This document shows, piece by piece, positions 36,482 to 42,115 of a DNA stretch of 42,115 bases (its first letter is position 1; every line of letters starts with the position of its first letter). Below the pieces are notes generated by a model. It was not told the DNA's origin and did no database searches. It saw only the letters and a list, made by a program, of their open reading frames with translations. The stretch is taken from NCBI GenBank assembly GCA_001788415.1, contig MGBV01000262.1, positions 1-42,115 on the forward strand, in the 5' to 3' direction. A program made the position numbers and the translations under genes. The DNA is from Candidatus Rokubacteria bacterium GWC2_70_16. GTDB taxonomy: Bacteria > Methylomirabilota > Methylomirabilia > Rokubacteriales > CSP1-6.

Positions 36482-38317
36482 GTGACGCTTCGGGAAAAGG
36501 TCGAGCAGGCCCCGGACCGGCCCGGCGTCTACCTCTACGCCGACGCCAGGGGGCAGATCCTCTATGTGGGCAAGGCCGCCTCCCTGCGGAATCGCGTGCG
36601 CTCCTACTTCCAGGAGTCCCGCACGCGAGATCCCAAGACGGACGCCCTCGTGGCGCATGTCCGCGACGTGGAGTACATCGTCACGGCCAACGAGCTGGAA
36701 GCCCTGATCCTGGAGTCCAACCTGGTCAAGAAGCACCGGCCCCGCTACAACATCATCCTCCGCGACGACAAGCACTACCCCTTCCTCAAGCTCACCACCG
36801 GCGAGGACTTCCCCCGGCTCGTGGTGGCCCGCCGGGTGCAGAAGGACGGCGGCGCCTACTACGGCCCCTTCTACCCCGCCACGGCCATGCGGGAGACGCT
36901 GCGCCTGGTGCGCCAGCTCTTCCCGCTGCGCACGTGCCGGATCAAGATCGACGGCCAGCTGCCGCGGCCGTGCATCCAGTACTTCATCCACCGGTGCCAC
37001 GCGCCGTGCGCGGGCCTGGAGACGCGGGAGGCGTACAGGCGGACCGTGGACGCCGTGCAGCGCTTCCTCGAGGGGAAGGACGAGGAGCTGGCCAGGGAGC
37101 TGACGCGCGAGATGGAAGCCGCCGCGGCGGCGACCAGGTTCGAGCAGGCCGCGGCCCTGCGCGACCGGATCCAGGCGCTCAACACGGTGCGGGAGCGCCA
37201 GAAGATCATCTCGACGGAAGACATGGAACAGGACATCGTGGGGGTGGTGCGCCAGGGATCGGAGGCTTGCGTCCAGATCTTCTTCGTCCGGAAGGGGAGG
37301 CTCCTGGGACGGGAGTCGTTCTTCTTCGACCGGGTCTCGGGCTGGACGGACGGGGAGATCCTGTCGGCCTTCGTCCACCAGTTCTACGCCCGTCAGGTCA
37401 TGCCCCCGCCGGAAATCCTGCTCTCGGCGGAGCTGCCCGACGCGGCCCTCACCGCGGCCTGGCTCGGCCAGAGCCGGGGCGGGCGGGTGGAGCTGTCGAC
37501 GCCGCAGCGGGGCCGCCGGCGAGAGCTGGTGGCCATGGCCGAGGAGAACGCGGCGCTGGCGCTCCGGACCCACCTCCTGTCCCGGGGGAGCCGCGGGCAG
37601 GCGGTGCTGGAGGGGCTCGAGCGGGCGCTGGGCCTGCCGGGGCCGCCCCACCGCATCGAGGCCTTCGACATCTCGACGATCCAGGGCAGCGAGACGGTAG
37701 CCTCGATGGTCGTCTGGCAGAGCGGGGACATGAAGAAGGACGAGTACAAGCGCTACAGGATCCGCACCGTGACCGGCACCGACGATCTCGCGTCGATGCG
37801 CGAGGTGCTGACGCGGCGCTATGCGAGGGCGCTCGAGACCGCGGCCCCGCTGCCCGACCTGATCCTCCTCGACGGGGGGCGCGGACAGCTGGCGGTCGGC
37901 AGCAAGGTGCTCGAGGATCTGGGCCTGGACTATCTGGCCATCGCGGCCCTGGCCAAGCGCGCCGAGGAGGTCTATGTGCCGGACCGGCTCGCCCCGCTCC
38001 TCCTGGAGCTGGGATCGCCGGCGCTCCAGACGCTCCAGAAGATCCGGGACGAGGCGCACCGCTTCGCCATCACCTATCACAAGACGCTCCGGCGCCGGCG
38101 CACCATCAGCTCCGAGCTCGACCGGATCCCCGGGGTGGGCCCCAGGCTCCGGACCAGCCTGCTCCGGAGCCTCGGCTCGGCCCGCGGGGTGCGCGCGGCG
38201 TCCGTGGCCGAGCTGGCGGCGGTGCCGAAAATCACGCCCAGGCTGGCGCAGCGCATCCACGACTTCTTCCGCCCGACCCCGCAGGCCGGGGAACCGGGAA
38301 GCGGCTCTGGCAGTTAG
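36482..38317 (+). CDS. uvrC: Excinuclease ABC subunit UvrC
   Basis: GIY-YIG-like N-terminus PGVYLYADARGQILYVGKAASLRNRVRSYF; LPDLILLDGGRGQL; C-terminal HhH. Confidence 0.96.
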   Translation: MTLREKVEQAPDRPGVYLYADARGQILYVGKAASLRNRVRSYFQESRTRDPKTDALVAHVRDVEYIVTANELEALILESNLVKKHRPRYNIILRDDKHYPFLKLTTGEDFPRLVVARRVQKDGGAYYGPFYPATAMRETLRLVRQLFPLRTCRIKIDGQLPRPCIQYFIHRCHAPCAGLETREAYRRTVDAVQRFLEGKDEELARELTREMEAAAAATRFEQAAALRDRIQALNTVRERQKIISTEDMEQDIVGVVRQGSEACVQIFFVRKGRLLGRESFFFDRVSGWTDGEILSAFVHQFYARQVMPPPEILLSAELPDAALTAAWLGQSRGGRVELSTPQRGRRRELVAMAEENAALALRTHLLSRGSRGQAVLEGLERALGLPGPPHRIEAFDISTIQGSETVASMVVWQSGDMKKDEYKRYRIRTVTGTDDLASMREVLTRRYARALETAAPLPDLILLDGGRGQLAVGSKVLEDLGLDYLAIAALAKRAEEVYVPDRLAPLLLELGSPALQTLQKIRDEAHRFAITYHKTLRRRRTISSELDRIPGVGPRLRTSLLRSLGSARGVRAASVAELAAVPKITPRLAQRIHDFFRPTPQAGEPGSGSGS

Positions 38318-38353
38318 ACCTGTCGGACCGTACCCGAAAGGAGGTGACGCGGC

Positions 38354-38602
38354 ATGAAGAAGGTGCTCATGGCTCTCGTCATGGTCGCTGTGACGGCGGG
38401 ACCGGCGCTGGCGTTCCAGTGCCCCTTGCTGATCAAGCAGATCGAGGACGCGACGGCGGGCAAGAGCGACGCCGACTCCGCCAAGGCGAAGGAGCTCGCG
38501 GCCGAGGCCAAGTCGCTGCACGCCGCCGGCAAGCACGCCGAGTCGATCGCCAAGGCCGAGGACGCGGCGAAGGCGATCAAGCTGGCCCTCAAGAAGAAGT
38601 AG
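38354..38602 (+). CDS. Small secreted Ala/Lys-rich helical protein
   Basis: Signal peptide MKKVLMALVMVAVTAGPALA, mature part about 60 aa; GAAAGGAGGTGACG RBS upstream; strong terminator downstream. Confidence 0.7.
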   Translation: MKKVLMALVMVAVTAGPALAFQCPLLIKQIEDATAGKSDADSAKAKELAAEAKSLHAAGKHAESIAKAEDAAKAIKLALKKK

Positions 38603-38609
38603 CCCGTTC

Positions 38610-38645
38610 GCTCCCCCGGGGACCCGGTGAGGGTCCCCGGGGAGC
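38610..38645 (+). terminator. Rho-independent-like terminator
   Basis: GCTCCCCCGGGGACCC-ggtga-GGGTCCCCGGGGAGC stem with one bulge, followed by CGTTTCTTG. Confidence 0.7.
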
Positions 38646-38691
38646 CGTTTCTTGCGTCCTCCTGCTGAGTGTGCTTAACATCAGCCCTGAC

Positions 38692-41190
38692 ATGTCCACC
38701 GACGATCGGTCCGATCGCTATCCCTTCGCCGAGATCGAGGCCAAGTGGCAGCGGGTGTGGGAGGAGTCCAGGCAGTTCAAGGCCAGCGAGGACCCGAGCC
38801 GCCCGAAGTTCTACTGTCTCGAGATGTTCCCGTACCCGTCCGGTCGCATCCACATGGGGCATGTCAGGGTCTATGCCATCGGAGACCTGCTGGCCCGTTA
38901 CAAGTGGATGCGCGGCTTCAACGTGCTCCACCCCATGGGCTGGGACGCCTTCGGGCTGCCCGCCGAGAACGCCGCCATCAACAACGGCGTGCACCCTGCG
39001 GTGTGGACGCACGAGAACATCGCCAACATGCGCAGCCAGCTGCGGCGTATGGGCATCTCCTATGACTGGGACCGCGAGCTGGCCACCTGCGATCCCGCCT
39101 ACTACCGCTGGGAGCAGCTCATCTTCATCCGCATGTTCGAGCGGGGGCTGGCGTACAAGAAGCGCTCGACCGTGAACTGGTGCCCGGCGTGCCAGACCAT
39201 CCTGGCCAACGAGCAGGTGGAGGCCGGGCGCTGCTGGCGCTGCGACTCCGAGGTCGGCACCAGGGACATCGAGGCCTGGTTCTTCAAGATCACGCAGTAT
39301 GCGGACGAGCTCCTCGACTGGTGCGACCGGCTACCGGGCTGGCCCGAACGGGTCATGACCATGCAGCGCAACTGGATCGGCAAGAGCGAGGGGGCCGAGT
39401 TCGACCTGCCGGCGGTGGGCCGTCCCCAGCTCAAGATCCGCATCTTCACCACGCGCCCGGACACCTCCTTCGGCATGACGTATGCCGTGCTGGCTCCCGA
39501 GCATCCGCTGGTGGACGCGCTGGTGACGGACGGCGTCGAGCGAGCCCGCGTGCAGGCCTTCAGGCAGGAGGTGGCGCGGGAGTCGGAGATCGAGCGCCTG
39601 GCTGCGGACCGGCCCAAGCGGGGCCTCAGGCTCAGCGCCAGGGCCCTGAACCCGTTCAATGGCCAGGAGATCCCGCTGTTCCTGGCCGACTACGTGCTCA
39701 TGGGGTATGGGACCGGCGCCATCATGGCGGTGCCGGGCGAGGACCAGCGGGACTGGGACTTCGCCAAGCAGCACGGGCTGCCCATCATCCCGACGGTGGA
39801 GCGGCCGCAGGGCTGGGAGGAGACGCAGGCCTACACCGGGGAGGGCGTGAAGATCAACTCGGGCTTTCTCGACGGGCTCGGCATCGCCCAGGCCAAGCGG
39901 CGGGCCATCGACTGGCTCGTGGAGCGCGGGCTGGGCGAGGCGAAGGTGAATTACCGGCTCCGGGACTGGGGGATCAGCCGGCAGCGTTACTGGGGCGCGC
40001 CCATCCCGATCCTGCACTGCGCGTCCTGCGGCATGGTCCCCGAGCGCGAGGACCGGCTGCCCGTGGTCCTGCCGGAAGACGTCCAGATCAGCGGCAAGGG
40101 GGGCTCGCCGTTGGCGGAGGTGGCCAGCTTCGTCAACGCCGCCTGTCCCCGCTGCGACGGTCGAGCCCGGCGCGAAACCGACACCATGGACACCTTCGTG
40201 GAGTCCGCGTGGTACTTCCTGCGCTACTGCTCGCCGCACTACGCGGAGGGGATGTTCGATCCGAAGGCCGCGGCGTACTGGATGCCCGTGGACCAGTACA
40301 TCGGCGGCATCGAGCACGCGGTCCTCCATCTTCTCTACGCCCGCTTCTACACCAAGGTGCTGCGGGACCTGGGCCTCACGACGGCGGACGAGCCCTTTCG
40401 GGCGCTGCTCTCCCAGGGCATGGTCATCAAGGACGGCGCGAAGATGTCGAAGGCCAGGGGCAACGTGGTGGACCCGGACGGGCTGATCCGTCGCTACGGA
40501 GCGGACACGGCGCGGCTCTTCTCCCTCTTCGCGGCGCCGCCCGAGAAGGACCTCGACTGGAACGACCGCGGCGTGGAGGGGGCCTCCCGCTTCCTCAACC
40601 GCCTCTGGCGCTTCGTCCACGCGCACGCGGAGGAGCTGCGCGCGGCGCTCCCGAGGGGCGAGGCGGGGCTGTCGCCCGCGGGCCGCGTCTTCCGGCGCAG
40701 CATCCACGAGGCCATCCAGCGCGTCACCCAGGACATCGAGAGGGACTTCCACTTCAACACGGCGATCAGCGCCATCATGGAGCTGGTGAACGCCCTCGGC
40801 GACTTCGAGCGCGAGTCCATGGACACGGTGAGCCGGGAGGAGCGGCAGGGGTTGCTGCGCGAGGCCGTGGAGACCACGCTCCTCCTCCTGGGGCCCGTGT
40901 GTCCCCACATCAGCGAGGAGCTGTGGGCGGCGCTGGGCCACTCCGAGAGCCTGTTCGGGCAGCCGTGGCCCACGCCGGAGGCGGCGGCGCTCAGGCGCGA
41001 GGAGGTGGAGATCGTCGTCCAGGTGGACGGCCGGGTGCGCGGCCGCGTCACGGTGGACGTCTCGGCGCCGGAGCAGGAGGTGCAGGACCGGGCGCTGGCC
41101 GACGCGAAGGTGCGCTCGTGGCTCAGCGGTCGCGAGGTCGCCAAGGTCGTGGTGGTCCCGGGGCGCCTCGTGAACGTCGTGACGCGCTGA
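38692..41190 (+). CDS. leuS: Leucyl-tRNA synthetase
   Basis: FYCLEMFPYPSGRIHMGHVRVY (HIGH-like), VIKDGAKMSKARGNVV (KMSKS), editing domain; start trimmed to ATG 38692. Confidence 0.96.
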   Translation: MSTDDRSDRYPFAEIEAKWQRVWEESRQFKASEDPSRPKFYCLEMFPYPSGRIHMGHVRVYAIGDLLARYKWMRGFNVLHPMGWDAFGLPAENAAINNGVHPAVWTHENIANMRSQLRRMGISYDWDRELATCDPAYYRWEQLIFIRMFERGLAYKKRSTVNWCPACQTILANEQVEAGRCWRCDSEVGTRDIEAWFFKITQYADELLDWCDRLPGWPERVMTMQRNWIGKSEGAEFDLPAVGRPQLKIRIFTTRPDTSFGMTYAVLAPEHPLVDALVTDGVERARVQAFRQEVARESEIERLAADRPKRGLRLSARALNPFNGQEIPLFLADYVLMGYGTGAIMAVPGEDQRDWDFAKQHGLPIIPTVERPQGWEETQAYTGEGVKINSGFLDGLGIAQAKRRAIDWLVERGLGEAKVNYRLRDWGISRQRYWGAPIPILHCASCGMVPEREDRLPVVLPEDVQISGKGGSPLAEVASFVNAACPRCDGRARRETDTMDTFVESAWYFLRYCSPHYAEGMFDPKAAAYWMPVDQYIGGIEHAVLHLLYARFYTKVLRDLGLTTADEPFRALLSQGMVIKDGAKMSKARGNVVDPDGLIRRYGADTARLFSLFAAPPEKDLDWNDRGVEGASRFLNRLWRFVHAHAEELRAALPRGEAGLSPAGRVFRRSIHEAIQRVTQDIERDFHFNTAISAIMELVNALGDFERESMDTVSREERQGLLREAVETTLLLLGPVCPHISEELWAALGHSESLFGQPWPTPEAAALRREEVEIVVQVDGRVRGRVTVDVSAPEQEVQDRALADAKVRSWLSGREVAKVVVVPGRLVNVVTR

Positions 41191-41729
41191 TGCCCCGGCC
41201 GCCGCGGCGGCGCGCCGGGCGTGGCCCCTGGCTTCCCGTGGCGGGCGCCCTCCTGGTAGGACTCCTGCTGGGCGGCTGCGGCTACAGCCTCCGCGGGAAC
41301 CTGCCGCCCCACATCAGGACGGTTGCCGTTCCCACCTTCCAGAACACGACGCAGGAGTCCGGGGTGGAGAACACGGTCACCGCGGCCGTGGTCAGCGCCT
41401 TCGCGAGCAGCGGCAAGCTCAGGGTGGTCTCGCCGGAGGAGGCGGATGCGATCCTGGAAGGGGAGATCGTCGGCTACCAGATCCAGTCCATCGCCGTGGA
41501 CCGGACGCTCAACGTGCGCGAGTACCGGCTGCTGGTGACCCTGAACATCCGGTTCCGGGACGTCCGCAAGGGCGAGATGCTCTGGCGCCAGGAGGGGCTG
41601 CAGGAAAAGGCCGACTTCCGCGTCCCGGGACAGGTGTCCGCGACGATCAGCCGCGAGGAGGCCGCCGTGCGGGAGGCGGCCGTGGACATCGGCCGGAAGA
41701 TCGTGAACCTGGTGGTGGACCGCTTCTAG
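41190..41729 (+). CDS. lptE: LPS-assembly lipoprotein LptE
   Basis: Lipobox LLLGGCGYSLRGNLPPHIRTVAVPTFQNTTQESGVEN; start overlaps the leuS stop by 1 nt (TGATG). Confidence 0.85.
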   Translation: MPRPPRRRAGRGPWLPVAGALLVGLLLGGCGYSLRGNLPPHIRTVAVPTFQNTTQESGVENTVTAAVVSAFASSGKLRVVSPEEADAILEGEIVGYQIQSIAVDRTLNVREYRLLVTLNIRFRDVRKGEMLWRQEGLQEKADFRVPGQVSATISREEAAVREAAVDIGRKIVNLVVDRF

Positions 41730-42115
41730 TGGACTACGCGGCGTTCATGAGGGCGGTGGGATCGGGGCGCACGCCGCCCGTGGTCCTGCTGCACGGCCCC
41801 GAGCCGCTCCTGCTGGACGATGCCGTCGCCGCTGTCACGCTTGCGCTCTTCCCCGACCCCTCACTGGCGGCCCTCTCGCGGGAGGTTCTCGAGGCGAAGG
41901 AGGCGGGGGTCGAAGAGATCCTCCGCTCGGCGCTCACGCTCCCGTGCCTCACGCCGTCGCGGCTCGTGGTGGTCCGCGGGGCCGATGGCCTGCCCGCCCG
42001 GCAGGCGGAGCCGCTCGCCGCGTACTGCAAGGCACCCAATCCCTCCACCGTGCTCCTGCTGCTCGCCGACGAGACACTCCCGGCAAGCCACTGGCTGCTC
42101 CGGCTGCCGCCGCCC
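41729..42115 (+). CDS. holA: DNA polymerase III subunit delta, N-terminal part (runs off right edge)
   Basis: Not in ORF track; GTG 41729 overlaps the lptE stop: VDYAAFMRAVGSGRTPPVVLLHGPEPLLLDDAVAAVTLALFPDPS...SRLVVVRGADGLPARQAEPLAAYCKAPNPSTVLLLLADETLPASHWLLRLPPP. Confidence 0.85.
   Translation, partial: MDYAAFMRAVGSGRTPPVVLLHGPEPLLLDDAVAAVTLALFPDPSLAALSREVLEAKEAGVEEILRSALTLPCLTPSRLVVVRGADGLPARQAEPLAAYCKAPNPSTVLLLLADETLPASHWLLRLPPP

Noticed and set aside
38655-38692. Possible promoter TTGCGT-N17-TTAACA upstream of leuS
   Set aside because: Both boxes deviate from consensus and it directly follows the terminator; not strong enough to list as a feature.
36280-41190. 1636-aa + strand ORF
   Set aside because: Only the LeuS part from 38692 is real; the upstream part is an alternate frame of uvrC and spacer.
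1-42115. CRISPR arrays, tRNA/rRNA genes, prophage or transposase genes
   Set aside because: Looked for regularly spaced repeats, tRNA-like cloverleaf motifs, rRNA landmarks and integrase/transposase proteins by eye; none recognised. A tRNAscan/Infernal run would be needed to exclude small RNAs.

Overview
High-GC bacterial chromosomal window of about 42 kb. Gene content resembles Rokubacteria/Methylomirabilota-type metagenome genomes, but that assignment is inference. It is almost fully coding. Main blocks: inositol monophosphatase, CorA and PanE; a heterodimeric ABC exporter pair; an alkyltransferase-like protein, LLM oxidoreductase, SDR, UPF0282-like MBL protein and peroxiredoxin; SRPBCC, Nth and TPR genes; a 10-kb minus-strand operon combining an RND pump, TolC and a MacAB-type exporter; B12-dependent ribonucleotide reductase; NCS2-like permease; cytochrome c; GAF hybrid histidine kinase; Ppx/GppA; HNH, UvrB, UvrC; LeuS, LptE and the start of HolA. 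The strongest hidden signal is a peroxiredoxin (9706-10173) whose peroxidatic Cys codon is an in-frame TGA, followed by a bacterial-SECIS-like hairpin. This is a candidate selenoprotein that the ORF track splits. Intergenic DNA also holds a ~245-bp element in two copies with terminal inverted repeats that covary between copies and a near-identical central hairpin, a separate 141-bp foldback with 29-bp perfect arms, and a REP/MITE-like 139-bp inverted-repeat element. Two neighbouring genes (TetR and acyl-CoA dehydrogenase) appear to carry internal deletions. No rRNA, tRNA, CRISPR array, transposase or prophage genes were recognised.
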